From the NCBI RefSeq assembly GCF_000262045.1, contig NZ_AJVF01000041.1:124001-188000 (forward strand): a stretch of 64,000 bases of DNA. The letters run 5' to 3'. Of the stretch, positions 55,839 to 64,000 are shown piece by piece. Under the pieces are notes generated by a model. It was given only the letters and a program-made list of their open reading frames with translations, had not been told where the DNA came from and did no database searches. The DNA comes from Bacillus siamensis KCTC 13613. Lineage in GTDB: Bacteria; Bacillota; Bacilli; Bacillales; Bacillaceae. The stretch's first letter is position 1; the number at the start of each line of letters is the position of its first letter. The translations under genes were made by a program, and so were the position numbers.

Positions 55839-56279
55839 ATGAGTGCGAAGAAAGTGTACGGATTTCTGACACAAGCATTTATTTTTGCCGGCATTATGCT
55901 CATATCTAATGGGATTGCAGCGATTGTCCCCATTCCTATACCCGCTTCCGTAGTAGGTTTGGTGCTATTATTTGTCCTTTTATGCCTGAAAGTGATAAAA
56001 CTTGAACAAGTAGAAACGCTGGGAACATCATTAACGTCACTGATCGGATTTTTATTTGTCCCGTCGGGCATCTCCGTGATGAATTCACTTGGCGTCATGC
56101 AGCAGTACGGCGTGCAGATCGCACTCGTCATCTTACTCGCCACCATCATTCTGTTAGGGGCGACGGGCCTTTTTTCTCAGCTGATTCTGTCAGTCAGCCA
56201 AAAACGTCAGAAGGCAGCTCCGGCTGATAAACAAACGGTGCGCCGTTCCAATCAAGAAAATGAACTTGTGCAGCATTAG
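55839..56279 (+). CDS. pftA: PftA, pyruvate facilitated transporter subunit (LrgA/CidA-like)
   Basis: 146 aa, four hydrophobic helices, LrgA/CidA (holin-like) family: [18 protein letters not shown] and [15 protein letters not shown] are the family signatures. With PftB it forms the inducible pyruvate uptake system of B. subtilis (formerly YsbAB). Hydrophilic C-tail (about 123-146). ATG 55839 has GAGGTG. Activated by LytT and repressed by CcpA. Confidence 0.95.
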   Translation: MSAKKVYGFLTQAFIFAGIMLISNGIAAIVPIPIPASVVGLVLLFVLLCLKVIKLEQVETLGTSLTSLIGFLFVPSGISVMNSLGVMQQYGVQIALVILLATIILLGATGLFSQLILSVSQKRQKAAPADKQTVRRSNQENELVQH

Positions 56280-56291
56280 GAGGGAAATCGG

Positions 56292-56975
56292 ATGAGTCCA
56301 TATTTCGGTATTGTCGTTTCGCTTGCGGCCTTTGGCATCGGCACGTATTTATTTAAAAAAACGAAAGGATTTTTCCTCTTCACCCCGCTGTTTGTCGCGA
56401 TGGTGCTTGGCATCCTTTTTCTGAAGCTCGGCGGTTTTTCATATGAAGATTATAAAAGCGGCGGAGACATTATTAAGTTCTTCCTGGAGCCCGCGACGAT
56501 TGCTTTTGCCATTCCTTTATACAAACAGCGTGACAAGCTGAAAAAATACTGGTGGCAGATCATGTCTTCTATCATTGCCGGCTCTATCTGCTCAGTCACG
56601 ATTGTCTATCTGATCGCAAAAGGCATTCATCTTGACGCGGCCGTTATGAAAAGCATGCTTCCGCAGGCGGCGACAACGGCAATTGCCCTTCCGCTGTCAA
56701 AAGGGATCGGCGGCATCACCGACATCACTGCTTTCGCCGTCATTTTCAACGCCGTCATTGTCTATGCTCTCGGGGCTTTATTCTTAAAACTGTTTAAAGT
56801 GAAACATCCGATCTCTAAAGGACTGGCTCTCGGCACATCCGGACACGCACTCGGTGTTGCGGTCGGTATTGAGATGGGAGAAGTAGAAGCGGCAATGGCA
56901 AGTATCGCGGTTGTCGTCGTAGGAGTGGTGACGGTGCTGGTCATCCCGGTATTCGTTCAGCTCATTGGTGGATAA
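56292..56975 (+). CDS. pftB: PftB, pyruvate facilitated transporter subunit (LrgB-like)
   Basis: 227 aa with about six to seven transmembrane helices, LrgB/CidB family. [17 protein letters not shown] and [33 protein letters not shown] are strongly conserved; the [29 protein letters not shown] segment is also typical. AGGAGG lies in the 12-bp gap after pftA, so the two are co-transcribed and ratio-coupled. Confidence 0.95.
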   Translation: MSPYFGIVVSLAAFGIGTYLFKKTKGFFLFTPLFVAMVLGILFLKLGGFSYEDYKSGGDIIKFFLEPATIAFAIPLYKQRDKLKKYWWQIMSSIIAGSICSVTIVYLIAKGIHLDAAVMKSMLPQAATTAIALPLSKGIGGITDITAFAVIFNAVIVYALGALFLKLFKVKHPISKGLALGTSGHALGVAVGIEMGEVEAAMASIAVVVVGVVTVLVIPVFVQLIGG

Positions 56976-57002
56976 ACCCGGATCATAAATCCGGGTTTTT
57001 TT
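56974..57002 (+). terminator. Terminator after pftAB
   Basis: AAACCCGGAT-CATA-AATCCGGGTTT followed by T7. Confidence 0.93.
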
Positions 57003-57108
57003 ATTGTCCGGCCCATCCGCGGGCGGCAAAGAACGAAATTTCACATTTTTCCTTGCGCTTCCTCTGGTGCCGTGTTAGAATGAAAAAGTTGATCCGGATA
57101 AGTCATTC

Positions 57109-57137
57109 TTGACTAACGTTCCGGTATTGTGTAGAAT
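57109..57137 (+). promoter_or_regulatory. Sigma-A promoter of infC-rpmI-rplT
   Basis: TTGACT (57109-57114), 17-bp spacer, TAGAAT (57132-57137). Confidence 0.8.
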
Positions 57138-57143
57138 AGTTAT

Positions 57144-57283
57144 TGAATTGAATATAAATCACAAGCAGAGGCACCCGCTTCTCACCTGATTGACACATTC
57201 ATGTAGTTGGCAGGTTGACCGTACATTTTTATTTATGCAGATGTTCGTAGTGTGGGTGTGTTGTCATGCCCGCACTTTTTGTT
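57144..57283 (+). ncRNA. L20-type autoregulatory leader of infC operon
   Basis: The ~200-nt leader ahead of infC ends its structured part with AGTGTGGGTGTG / CATGCCCGCACT (57249-57276) and T5, a terminator. Position, operon content and the terminator fit the Bacillus L20 leader, where ribosomal protein L20 binds a 23S-like fold and promotes early termination. The L20-binding fold itself was not drawn in detail. Confidence 0.8.
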
Positions 57284-57345
57284 TGCCTGCAGAATGCAGT
57301 CAAAACGCGTTGTGAATCAATTCGAAGAAACTATGGAGGTGGCTC

Positions 57346-57867
57346 ATTATTAGCAAAGATCAATTGGTTAATGAGGGTATCCGTGCACGTGAAGTTCGTC
57401 TGATCGGACAAAATGGCGATCAGCTCGGCATCAAGTCCCGTCAGGAAGCACTTGAAATCGCCGGCCGCGCAAATCTTGACCTTGTGTTAGTTGCAGCAAA
57501 TGCAAAACCGCCTGTATGCCGCATCATGGACTACGGTAAGTTCAGATTCGAGCAGCAGAAAAAGGACAAAGAAGCACGCAAAAATCAAAAAATCATTAAC
57601 TTAAAAGAAGTTAGATTAAGTCCGACAATCGATGAGCATGACTTTAACACGAAATTGCGCAATGCGATTAAATTCCTTGAAAAAGGCGATAAAGTGAAAG
57701 CTTCTATCCGCTTTAAAGGGCGCGCAATCACTCATAAAGAAATCGGCCAGCGCGTATTGGACCGTTTCTCTGAAGCATGTGCGGAAGTTGCGACAGTCGA
57801 AACAAAACCAAAAATGGACGGCCGCAGCATGTTCTTAATGCTCGCGCCGAAAAACGAAAAGCAATAA
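57346..57867 (+). CDS. infC: Translation initiation factor IF-3 (non-standard ATT start)
   Basis: 173 aa if started at the ATT at 57346 (57349, also ATT, is possible). GGAGG at 57335-57339 sits 6 or 9 nt upstream. IF3 N-domain ([19 protein letters not shown]), basic linker ([11 protein letters not shown]) and C-domain ([19 protein letters not shown]). The first ordinary start (TTG 57364) would cut off conserved residues and has no ribosome-binding site. ATT starts are the rule for infC and allow IF3 to repress its own translation. A six-codon ATG frame (57333-57353) overlaps the start. Confidence 0.93.
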   Translation: MISKDQLVNEGIRAREVRLIGQNGDQLGIKSRQEALEIAGRANLDLVLVAANAKPPVCRIMDYGKFRFEQQKKDKEARKNQKIINLKEVRLSPTIDEHDFNTKLRNAIKFLEKGDKVKASIRFKGRAITHKEIGQRVLDRFSEACAEVATVETKPKMDGRSMFLMLAPKNEKQ

Positions 57868-58080
<213 letters not shown>

Positions 58081-58099
58081 TCGGACAAGGAACAATTAG

Positions 58100-58471
<372 letters not shown>

Positions 58472-58475
58472 GTTG

Positions 58476-58510
58476 AAAAAAGCCGCTCTCTTTCCGGGAG
58501 CGGTTTTTTA
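58476..58510 (+). terminator. Terminator after rplT
   Basis: CCGCTCTC / GGGAGCGG stem with TTTCC loop and A/T flanks, T6. Confidence 0.9.
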
Positions 58511-58528
58511 CGTAAAGGGTGACAATTA

Positions 58529-58792
58529 ATGGCTCTCTTCATTTATGCCGTATTGATAAACGGATACGGCTTTTGGATCATGGGCGCTGATAAAAGAAGA
58601 GCGAAAGCGCACAGATGGAGAATATCAGAGAAACGGATATGGCTCACAGCCGCCATGTTCGGCTCACTCGGCGTATGGCTCGGCATGCGCACCTTCAGGC
58701 ATAAGACAAAGCACAAAGCTTTTTTATACGGGGTGCCGCTGCTTTTTCTCGTTGAAGCCGCCCTTGTGGTGATCTATTTGAATGATAAATAA
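58529..58792 (+). CDS. ysdA: YsdA, DUF1294 membrane protein
   Basis: 87 aa with about three hydrophobic segments and the DUF1294 hallmark MGADKRRAKAHRWRISEK (Asp-Lys-x-x-Ala) and GMRTFRHKTKH. Function unknown. AAAGGGTG lies ahead of the ATG. It directly follows the L20 operon terminator and converges on ysdB. Confidence 0.85.
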   Translation: MALFIYAVLINGYGFWIMGADKRRAKAHRWRISEKRIWLTAAMFGSLGVWLGMRTFRHKTKHKAFLYGVPLLFLVEAALVVIYLNDK

Positions 58793-58828
58793 AAAGCAGG
58801 AGGGCTCAGCGCCCGCCTGCTTTTTTTG
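58791..58828. terminator. Bidirectional terminator ysdA/ysdB
   Basis: AAAAAGCAGG..GGGC / GCCC.GCCTGCTTTTT stem with TCAGC loop; stop codons of both genes lie within or at the stem. Confidence 0.88.
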
Positions 58829-59198
58829 CTTTTTTAATGGGCTGGTCCCAATCAATCTTGCAATTCGGGTACCGCTCCAATACCTTTTTCTCAACTTCTT
58901 CGAAATCATCTGCAGAAAAGCTGCTCAGCTTTTCCGGAGTCTCAGTCCATACAAATATCGTATGAATAAACAGCGGATGGTCTTTGGAAGGGATATGCTT
59001 CTCTCCTTCAAAGAGCACTCCTTTATAAGTAAGCTGGAGATTTTTTCGCGTGTTTTTCTGTTCATCAATAAAATAAAAATTTTCTTTTGATTGTGCCAGT
59101 CTGAGCCTTCTCTTCGGGTTTGCGTAGAATTTGACCGCCATGTAAATAAAATAAATAAGAAGTGCAAGCAAGACAATCCTGAATACTGTAATGGCCAT
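58806..59198 (-). CDS. ysdB: YsdB, sigma-W-controlled membrane protein
   Basis: 130 aa: one N-terminal transmembrane helix (about 3-24), then a soluble domain with an LTYKGVLFEGEKHIPSKD segment. A textbook sigma-W promoter lies upstream, so it belongs to the cell-envelope stress response; its molecular function is unknown. AAGGAGGTG lies ahead of the ATG at 59198. Confidence 0.9.
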   Translation of the reverse strand: MAITVFRIVLLALLIYFIYMAVKFYANPKRRLRLAQSKENFYFIDEQKNTRKNLQLTYKGVLFEGEKHIPSKDHPLFIHTIFVWTETPEKLSSFSADDFEEVEKKVLERYPNCKIDWDQPIKKAKKAGGR

Positions 59199-59241
59199 CT
59201 GTGTGAAGGCACCTCCTTACCTTTGTCATGATCTGATGTAA

Positions 59242-59267
59242 TACGAAAAACAAAACAAAAGGTTTCA
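59242..59267 (-). promoter_or_regulatory. Sigma-W promoter of ysdB
   Basis: On the minus strand TGAAAC (59267-59262), 16-nt T-rich spacer, CGTA (59245-59242): exact match to the sigma-W consensus. Confidence 0.9.
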
Positions 59268-59381
59268 TTTTTTTAAAAGAAATAGATAAAAACATTTACC
59301 CGTTTTTCAGGCGAATTAATCGTATGCTTCTGCATCGGTTCTGTATAATAAGAAGGGTAGTGAAAAAAAGGAGGTTTATTG

Positions 59382-60467
59382 ATGACAAAATTAGATGAAA
59401 CGCTCACCATGCTGAAAGCGTTAACGGACGCAAAAGGGATACCGGGAAATGAGAGAGAAGTAAGACAAGTGATGAAATCATACATAGAACCATTTGCCGA
59501 TGAGGTCACAACCGACCGGCTGGGAAGCTTAATTGCCAAAAAAACCGGCGAAGAAAACGGCCCGAAAATCATGATCTCAGGGCATTTAGACGAAGTCGGT
59601 TTTATGGTGACGCAAATCACTGATAAAGGCTTTCTCCGCTTCCAAACCGTCGGCGGCTGGTGGTCTCAGGTGATGCTGGCCCAGCGCGTCACCGTCGTGA
59701 CAAAAAAAGGAGACATCACGGGAATCATCGGTTCGAAGCCGCCGCATATTTTACCGCCTGACGCCAGAAAAAAAGCCGCCGATATCAAAGAGATGTTCAT
59801 CGATATCGGGGCGTCCAGCCGTGAAGAAGCAATGGAATGGGGCGTTCTACCGGGTGACCAGGTTGTGCCGTATTTTGAATTTACAGTGATGAACAATGAA
59901 AAACATTTATTGGCGAAAGCATGGGACAACCGTATCGGCTGTGCGATTGCCATCGATGTATTAAAAAATCTGAAAAACAGCGATCATCCGAATGAAGTAT
60001 ACGGAGTGGGAACGGTTCAAGAAGAAGTCGGGCTGCGCGGGGCGAAAACAGCGGCGCATACCATCCAGCCTGACATCGCGTTCGGTGTGGATGTCGGAAT
60101 TGCCGGAGATACACCGGGAATTTCTGAAAAAGAAGCGCAAAGTAAAATCGGCGAAGGGCCGCAAATTATTCTGTATGACGCATCTATGGTCTCTCACAAA
60201 GGGCTGCGCGACCTTGTCGTAAACACGGCGGAAGAAGCGGGAATTCCGTATCAATTCGATTCCATTGCCGGGGGCGGGACGGATTCAGGTTCCATTCATT
60301 TAACCGCAAACGGAGTGCCGGCGCTGTCTATTACGATCGCAACGCGCTACATTCACACTCATGCCGCTATTTTGCATCGGGATGATTATGAGAATACGGT
60401 AAAATTGATCACAGAAGTAATTAAAAAATTAGACCGGGAAACGGTTGACCGTATTACATATCAATAA
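59382..60467 (+). CDS. ysdC: YsdC, M42-family metallo-aminopeptidase
   Basis: 361 aa dinuclear zinc aminopeptidase (M42/PepA-GlutAP type; TET-forming family). Metal ligands: His in GHLDEVGF, Asp in AWDNRIGC, Glu pair in [11 protein letters not shown] (second Glu catalytic), Asp in VDVGIAGD, His in YIHTHAA. Natural peptide substrate is not known. ATG 59382 follows AAAGGAGG. TATAAT at 59344-59349 is a probable -10. Confidence 0.93.
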   Translation: MTKLDETLTMLKALTDAKGIPGNEREVRQVMKSYIEPFADEVTTDRLGSLIAKKTGEENGPKIMISGHLDEVGFMVTQITDKGFLRFQTVGGWWSQVMLAQRVTVVTKKGDITGIIGSKPPHILPPDARKKAADIKEMFIDIGASSREEAMEWGVLPGDQVVPYFEFTVMNNEKHLLAKAWDNRIGCAIAIDVLKNLKNSDHPNEVYGVGTVQEEVGLRGAKTAAHTIQPDIAFGVDVGIAGDTPGISEKEAQSKIGEGPQIILYDASMVSHKGLRDLVVNTAEEAGIPYQFDSIAGGGTDSGSIHLTANGVPALSITIATRYIHTHAAILHRDDYENTVKLITEVIKKLDRETVDRITYQ

Positions 60468-60475
60468 TGATACGG

Positions 60476-60511
60476 AAGAATCTGCTTTTTCAAGCAGATT
60501 CTTTTTTTTGT
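60476..60511 (+). terminator. Terminator after ysdC
   Basis: AGAATCTGCTT-TTTC-AAGCAGATTCT with T8; the T run overlaps the abnA AraR box. Confidence 0.92.
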
Positions 60512-60521
60512 CTGTACAAAT
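60506..60521 (+). promoter_or_regulatory. AraR box at the abnA promoter
   Basis: TTTTGTCTGTACAAAT matches ATTTGTNCGTACAAAT with two mismatches. It overlaps the putative -35 TGTACA (60513-60518); -10 TACAAT at 60536-60541, 17-bp spacer. Confidence 0.75.
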
Positions 60522-60576
60522 ATGATCACGATGACTACAATAAGAAAAGACATAGAAAAATCTTACAGAATATTTT

Positions 60577-60590
60577 TGTAAGCGCTTCAA
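60577..60590 (+). promoter_or_regulatory. cre site of abnA
   Basis: TGTAAGCGCTTCAA, 13/14 to cre, about 40 bp downstream of the -10 (roadblock position). Confidence 0.8.
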
Positions 60591-60610
60591 AAAAAGGGAG
60601 GGGTTATGAA

Positions 60611-61573
60611 ATGAAAAACAGATTCAAACGCATGATCCGCTTTTCGTGCGCAGCCGTAACAGCCGGGCTGCTGCTGTCTTCATCTCCTGCATCTGCCGCG
60701 TTATGGGGTGCGTCGAATGAATTGCTGCACGATCCGACAATGGCGAAAGAAGGAAACACGTGGTACGCATTCGGAACCGGTTTGGAAGGTGAGAGGGGAC
60801 TTCGTGTCTTAAAGGCGGGCAGCGGCGGCGTATGGACCGTTCAGAAATCAATTTTTACTTCCCCGCTGTCATGGTGGGGCAATTATGTGCCGAATTACGG
60901 GCTGAATCAATGGGCCCCCGATGTTCAATATTTTAACGGAAAGTATTGGCTGTATTATGCCGTTTCTTCATTCGGCAAAAATACCTCCGCGATCGGTCTT
61001 GCATCATCAGCAAACCTCAGTTCGGGAAACTGGAAGGACGAAGGGCTCGTCATCCGTTCAACAAGCGCCGATCATTACAATGCAATTGATCCGGAGCTGA
61101 CAATTGATAAAGACGGAAACCCTTGGCTTGCCTTCGGTTCTTTTTGGAGCGGCATTAAGCTGACAAAGCTTGATAAAAACACAATGAAACCGACCGGCTC
61201 CCTTTATTCCATCGCCTCAAGACCGAATAACGGCGGAGCTTTGGAAGCGCCTTCCATCACCTATCAGAACGGCTACTATTACTTAATGGTGTCGTTTGAT
61301 AAATGCTGTTCAGGCGTGAATAGTACGTACAAAATTGCTTATGGAAGATCCAAAAGCATCACCGGTCCATACCTTGATAAAAGCGGGAAAAGCATGTCAG
61401 AAGGCGGAGGGACGATTCTTGATTCCGGCAATGACCGCTGGAAAGGCCCGGGCGGCCAAGACATTGTGAACGGAAATATTTTAGTGCGTCATGCGTATGA
61501 TGCCGAAAACAGCGGAATCCCGAAGATGCTCATCAATGATATCGATTGGAGTTCAGGGTGGCCATCCTATTAA
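60611..61573 (+). CDS. abnA: Secreted endo-1,5-alpha-L-arabinanase AbnA
   Basis: 320 aa. Sec signal peptide (basic MKNRFKRMIRF, hydrophobic core, ASA-A cleavage near residue 28-29), then a five-bladed GH43 propeller. Catalytic residues: Asp in LLHDPTM (base), Asp in AIDPELT (pKa modulator), Glu in ALEAPS (acid). Cuts arabinan outside the cell, supplying arabinose for AraA/AraB next door. ATG 60611 follows GGGAGGGG. AraR and CcpA sites upstream. Confidence 0.96.
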   Translation: MKNRFKRMIRFSCAAVTAGLLLSSSPASAALWGASNELLHDPTMAKEGNTWYAFGTGLEGERGLRVLKAGSGGVWTVQKSIFTSPLSWWGNYVPNYGLNQWAPDVQYFNGKYWLYYAVSSFGKNTSAIGLASSANLSSGNWKDEGLVIRSTSADHYNAIDPELTIDKDGNPWLAFGSFWSGIKLTKLDKNTMKPTGSLYSIASRPNNGGALEAPSITYQNGYYYLMVSFDKCCSGVNSTYKIAYGRSKSITGPYLDKSGKSMSEGGGTILDSGNDRWKGPGGQDIVNGNILVRHAYDAENSGIPKMLINDIDWSSGWPSY

Positions 61574-61579
61574 TTGAGC

Positions 61580-61607
61580 AGCCGGGCATGTGTGTCCGGC
61601 TTTTTAC
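61580..61607 (+). terminator. Terminator after abnA
   Basis: AGCCGG.CA-TGTG-TG.CCGGCT followed by T5. Confidence 0.85.
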
Positions 61608-61620
61608 TTGCAATAAAAGA

Positions 61621-61650
61621 TTGACAGTTTGATTCCTCCTTAACTATAAT
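61621..61650 (+). promoter_or_regulatory. Sigma-A promoter of the ara operon
   Basis: TTGACA (61621-61626), 18-bp spacer, TATAAT (61645-61650), both perfect hexamers. Confidence 0.88.
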
Positions 61651-61652
61651 AA

Positions 61653-61668
61653 AATTGTTCGTACAAAT
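61653..61668 (+). promoter_or_regulatory. AraR box 1 of araA
   Basis: AATTGTTCGTACAAAT, one mismatch to the AraR consensus, directly downstream of the -10. Confidence 0.88.
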
Positions 61669-61693
61669 AAAAAGTTAAAAGTCTAATATTTTA

Positions 61694-61709
61694 ATTTATA
61701 CGTATATTT
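61694..61709 (+). promoter_or_regulatory. AraR box 2 of araA
   Basis: ATTTATACGTATATTT, 12/16 to consensus, centred 41 bp after box 1 (about four helical turns), fitting cooperative AraR looping. Confidence 0.7.
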
Positions 61710-61714
61710 TTAAA

Positions 61715-61728
61715 TGCAAGCGCTTTAT
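61715..61728 (+). promoter_or_regulatory. cre site of araA
   Basis: TGCAAGCGCTTTAT, 12/14 to cre, between AraR box 2 and the araA ribosome-binding site. Confidence 0.7.
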
Positions 61729-61751
61729 TTTGACAGGAAGGGGAAATGAAT

Positions 61752-63245
61752 GTGCTTCAGAACAAAGATTATGAATTTTGGTTTGTGACGGGAAGCCAGC
61801 ACTTATACGGAGAGGAAACGCTTCAGCTTGTCGATCAACACGCAAAAGGGATATGTGACGGTCTCAGCGGGGTGTCATCAAGATACAAGATCAGGCATAA
61901 AGCAGTTGTTACGTCATCTGAAACAATCAGAGAGGTTTTGCGGGAAGCGCAGTATCAAGAAAACTGCGCCGGGATCATCACGTGGATGCATACATTTTCT
62001 CCGGCGAAAATGTGGATTGAAGGTCTTTCCGCCTTTCAAAAGCCGATGCTTCATCTGCATACCCAATATCATCGCGACATTCCGTGGGAAACGATTGATA
62101 TGGATTTTATGAACAGCAACCAATCCGCCCACGGAGACCGGGAATACGGATATATCCAGTCAAGAATGGGGCAGACGAGAAAAGTCATTGCAGGCTATTG
62201 GGATGATGAAGAAGTTAAACGTGACATTTCACAATGGATGAATACTGCTGCCGCTTGGAATGAAAGCAGGCATATTAAAGTAGCCCGGTTCGGCGACAAC
62301 ATGCGGAATGTAGCCGTGACTGACGGAGACAAAGTCGGCGCCCACATTCAATTCGGCTGGCAGGTTGACGGGTACGGAATCGGTGATCTTACCGAGGTGA
62401 TGAACAATGTCACCGATGCAGAAATTGAGGCGCTTTATGAAGAATACGACAAATTGTATATCATCAGCGATGAAACGAAACGGGATGAAGCAAAAGTTGC
62501 TTCCATTAAAGAACAGGCGAAAATTGAACTCGGATTAACGGCCTTTCTCGAACGGGGCGGATATACAGCGTTTTCGACCTCCTTTGAAGTTTTGCACGGA
62601 ATGAAGCAGCTTCCGGGTCTTGCCGTTCAGCGTCTCATGGAAAAAGGGTACGGATTTGCCGGCGAAGGCGATTGGAAAACGGCTGCCTTGGTACGAATGA
62701 TGAAAATAATGGCGGACGGAAAACAAACCTCCTTCATGGAAGATTACACGTACCATTTTGAGCCGGGGCGTGCGATGATTCTCGGATCACATATGCTTGA
62801 AGTATGTCCGACAATTGCCCTTGATCGGCCGAAAATTGAAGTCCATCCTCTCTCAATCGGGGGAAAAGAAGATCCCGCCCGATTGGTCTTTAACGGAATC
62901 GGCGGTTCAGCCATCATCGCAAGTATCATTGACATCGGAGGGCGGTTCCGTCTCATTCTAAATGAAGCGGAAGGCATGGAAATTGAACATGACATGCCGA
63001 ATCTGCCTGTGGCGCGGGTGCTGTGGAAGCCTGAGCCATCGCTGAAAACAGCTGCGGAAGCATGGATTTTGGCGGGAGGCGCTCATCATACCTGTATGTC
63101 CTTCCGGCTTACGGCTGAACAGATGCTTGACTGGGCTGAAATGGCAGGCATTGAAAGCATCTTTATTTCCCGCAATACCGAAATACGCGAGCTGAAAAAA
63201 GAGCTGAAGTGGAATGACGCATTATACCGGCTGGGAGGGAATTGA
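61752..63245 (+). CDS. araA: L-arabinose isomerase
   Basis: 497 aa. Isomerises L-arabinose to L-ribulose with Mn2+. Conserved blocks [44 protein letters not shown] (active-site Glu) and [10 protein letters not shown] with metal-binding residues, plus late AGGAHHTC His. GTG 61752 is preferred over ATG 61746: GGAAGGGG ends 8 nt before the GTG but only 2 nt before the ATG. Confidence 0.96.
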   Translation: MLQNKDYEFWFVTGSQHLYGEETLQLVDQHAKGICDGLSGVSSRYKIRHKAVVTSSETIREVLREAQYQENCAGIITWMHTFSPAKMWIEGLSAFQKPMLHLHTQYHRDIPWETIDMDFMNSNQSAHGDREYGYIQSRMGQTRKVIAGYWDDEEVKRDISQWMNTAAAWNESRHIKVARFGDNMRNVAVTDGDKVGAHIQFGWQVDGYGIGDLTEVMNNVTDAEIEALYEEYDKLYIISDETKRDEAKVASIKEQAKIELGLTAFLERGGYTAFSTSFEVLHGMKQLPGLAVQRLMEKGYGFAGEGDWKTAALVRMMKIMADGKQTSFMEDYTYHFEPGRAMILGSHMLEVCPTIALDRPKIEVHPLSIGGKEDPARLVFNGIGGSAIIASIIDIGGRFRLILNEAEGMEIEHDMPNLPVARVLWKPEPSLKTAAEAWILAGGAHHTCMSFRLTAEQMLDWAEMAGIESIFISRNTEIRELKKELKWNDALYRLGGN

Positions 63246-63246
63246 T

Positions 63247-64000
63247 ATGGCGTATACAATTGGTGTGGATTTCGGCACATTGTCCGGCAGGGCGGTGCTT
63301 GTCAATGTCCGGACAGGAGAAGAAATTGCATCCGCGGTCAAAGAATACACTCATGCCGTTATCGACCGTACGCTGCCGAAAACGGGGGAAAAGCTCCCTC
63401 GTGACTGGGCGCTTCAAGATCCCGCCGATTATATTGAAGTTTTGGAAACGGCGATTCCGAGCCTGCTTCAGCAGTCGGGCGCTGATCCAAAAGATGTGAT
63501 CGGCATAGGAATTGATTTTACGGCCTGCACCATTTTGCCGGTAGACGGCGCGGGACAGCCGCTTTGTATGCTTCCGGAATTTGAACGGGAGCCTCACAGT
63601 TATGTGAAGCTGTGGAAGCATCATGCGGCTCAAAAGCATGCAGACTGTTTGAACGCGATTGCCGAAGACACAAAAGAAGAATTTCTCAAAAGATACGGCG
63701 GTAAAATTTCTTCCGAATGGATGATCCCGAAAATCATGCAAATTGCGGAAGAAGCGCCGCATATATACGAGGCGGCAGATCGGATTGTGGAAGCGGCAGA
63801 CTGGATCGTCTATCAATTGTGCGGTTCATTGAAGCGGAGCAACTGCACGGCCGGCTACAAAGCAATTTGGAATGAGGAGACGGGATATCCGCCTAATCAT
63901 TTTTTCGAAAGGCTCAACCCGTTAATGAAAACGATTACAAATGATAAATTAAGCGGAACCATTTATTCAGTCGGAGAAAAGGCAGGAGGACTGACCGAAA
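63247..64000 (+). CDS. araB: Ribulokinase (5' part only)
   Basis: Open from ATG 63247 to the window edge (251 codons). FGGY-family kinase phosphorylating L-ribulose. The N-terminal phosphate-1 motif [12 protein letters not shown] and the [14 protein letters not shown] block are visible. GGGAGGG precedes the ATG just after the araA stop, so the genes are co-transcribed (araABDLMNPQ order in B. subtilis). Confidence 0.95.
   Translation, partial: MAYTIGVDFGTLSGRAVLVNVRTGEEIASAVKEYTHAVIDRTLPKTGEKLPRDWALQDPADYIEVLETAIPSLLQQSGADPKDVIGIGIDFTACTILPVDGAGQPLCMLPEFEREPHSYVKLWKHHAAQKHADCLNAIAEDTKEEFLKRYGGKISSEWMIPKIMQIAEEAPHIYEAADRIVEAADWIVYQLCGSLKRSNCTAGYKAIWNEETGYPPNHFFERLNPLMKTITNDKLSGTIYSVGEKAGGLTE

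Noticed and set aside
53215-56975. lytST-lrgAB-type holin/antiholin autolysis module
   Set aside because: The Bacillus genes correspond to LytST-PftAB, which handle pyruvate uptake; the LrgA/B holin name is a family label only.

Overview
The window is a contiguous stretch of chromosomal core genome from a member of the Bacillus subtilis species complex. Protein sequences are close to, but not identical with, those I remember for B. subtilis 168. The gene order (ytcJ to araB) is the one I remember from strain 168. Base composition in the mid-40s % G+C and the level of divergence fit the B. amyloliquefaciens / B. velezensis branch best; that species call is inference, not a database result. I see no rRNA, tRNA, insertion sequence, prophage or CRISPR array.

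Layout. 1-6000: 3' end of ytcJ, nadK2 (minus), sppA-yteJ, ytfI-ytfJ (sporulation/germination), tpx, ytxK. 6000-12700: ackA with its global-regulator sites, moaB, argGH with two arginine-repressor boxes, small ytzD, ytkK, ytkL. 12800-20200: ytoI, ytpI, nrnA, ytzJ, ytrHI and dnaE. 20300-32750: a central-carbon block, ytsJ (malic enzyme), accDA, pfkA-pyk, then fxsA, ytvI, ytwI, then citZ-icd-mdh. 32900-40530: phoPR, polA, mutM, ytaF, coaE. 40570-43240: ytbE/ytbD facing the HxlR-type regulator ytcD. 43400-49850: gapB, speD, nrdR, dnaB-dnaI, ytxB, ytxC. 49900-53030: thrS with a T-box leader, ysaA. 53200-57000: lytST and the pyruvate-uptake genes pftAB. 57100-60470: infC-rpmI-rplT with an L20-type leader, ysdA, ysdB, ysdC. 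60500-64000: abnA, araA and the start of araB (arabinan/arabinose use).

The unifying theme is carbon-flow control. Sites readable by eye include cre boxes for CcpA (ackA, citZ, phoP, pftA, abnA, araA), a CodY-like box (ackA), a CcpC dyad (citZ), a CcpN operator (gapB), AraR boxes (abnA, araA), ARG boxes (argG), a LexA-like box (dnaE) and a sigma-W promoter (ysdB). Glycolysis (pfkA, pyk), gluconeogenesis (gapB), overflow (ackA, pftAB) and the TCA cycle (citZ, icd, mdh, ytsJ) therefore sit together under different regulators.

Nothing here is an obvious new multi-gene system. The best leads for something undescribed are a folded-looking ~140-nt leader of speD whose loop can pair with the Shine-Dalgarno; a conserved-looking SDR protein (YtkK) lacking the catalytic Ser and Tyr; twin repeats upstream of pftA that look like LytT sites; paired HxlR-type operators between ytbD and ytcD; and a palindrome plus a five-codon minicistron in the citZ leader. 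At least thirteen genes use TTG, GTG or (infC) ATT start codons, so many naive start calls would be wrong; starts below were chosen from ribosome-binding-site spacing and remembered homologue length.
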